Assembly: GCF_003206645.1 (NCBI RefSeq)
Contig: NZ_PZJP01000005.1
Span: 645,016-709,015 of the forward strand
Length of the DNA: 64,000 nucleotides
Origin: Salinicola aestuarinus
GTDB taxonomy: Bacteria > Pseudomonadota > Gammaproteobacteria > Pseudomonadales > Halomonadaceae
Reading direction: 5' to 3'
In this document: piece after piece, positions 63,930 to 64,000 of the stretch
Layout of the letters: every line of letters starts with the position of its first letter
Numbering within the stretch: the stretch's first letter is position 1
Made by a program: the position numbers and the translations under genes
Notes under the pieces: model-generated
What the model was told of the DNA's origin: nothing
Databases searched by the model: none
Seen by the model: only the letters and a program-made list of their open reading frames with translations

Positions 63930-64000
63930 GGTGCTCTCGCGCCGTGAACGGGCTGTTATCCGGTCACGGGGCCGTTCGCCTAATCAAAAACGCCGCCGGG

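Overview
The window is a high-GC (about 65%) stretch of a gammaproteobacterial chromosome. Gene content and protein sequences fit a halophile of the Halomonadaceae (Halomonas/Salinicola-like): a guaB-guaA pair, acidic low-complexity protein tails, an MscS channel, YghU, SolA, a RIO-type kinase and DbpA. The genus is an inference from family resemblance only. No rRNA, tRNA, CRISPR array, prophage or transposase was seen.

Layout. 1-3200: GMP synthesis (guaB, truncated by the window edge, then guaA), with a hairpin-forming dispersed repeat in the gap between them. 3.3-6.8 kb: two small lipoproteins, and an SDR dehydrogenase divergent from a LysR regulator; the SDR 3' end carries a 48-bp tandem duplication. 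6.8-11 kb: a secreted beta-propeller lactonase-like protein, then the folate-independent methionine synthase pair mesX-mesD behind two MetR-like boxes, then a NYN-domain protein. 11-15.7 kb: an OmpR/EnvZ-type two-component system divergent from a TonB-dependent siderophore receptor, with a Fur box between them. 15.7-18.9 kb: a bicupin quercetinase-like dioxygenase and an esterase, divergent from their probable LysR regulator.

18.9-27.2 kb is the most notable block. A LuxR-type solo regulator is flanked by two proline-iminopeptidase-like hydrolases, and one of these leads a complete peptide ABC transporter operon (two permeases, two ATPases, one binding protein). The LuxR ligand domain has Met and Trp where AHL receptors have Trp57 and Tyr61 (TraR numbering). 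That is the signature of the plant-signal-responsive OryR/XccR/PipR subfamily. The regulator gene is clearly AT-richer than its surroundings. I read the block as a PipR-type signal uptake, processing and sensing island.

27.3-37.8 kb: a DUF2252 protein; a PQQ-type sugar dehydrogenase translationally coupled to a DUF2231 membrane protein; a 46-residue DUF2256 protein; an MscS channel with a long acidic tail; bioY plus DUF1284; a lipoprotein that appears to start at AUC; an SDR; and YghU. 37.9-45.8 kb: a dicarboxylate/amino-acid symporter, SolA, a nucleoside deaminase, a Pho-box-linked phnDCEE transporter and RlmA. 46.3-51.3 kb: a catalase and a three-gene NfeD/flotillin operon. 51.8-55.6 kb: two tandem chemoreceptors with nearly identical signalling halves, each behind a sigma-28 promoter. 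55.7-64 kb: YejK-type nucleoid protein, an ABC-2 exporter, a SYLF lipoprotein, a YebC-family protein, DbpA, a RIO kinase and a quinone-oxidoreductase-type dehydrogenase.
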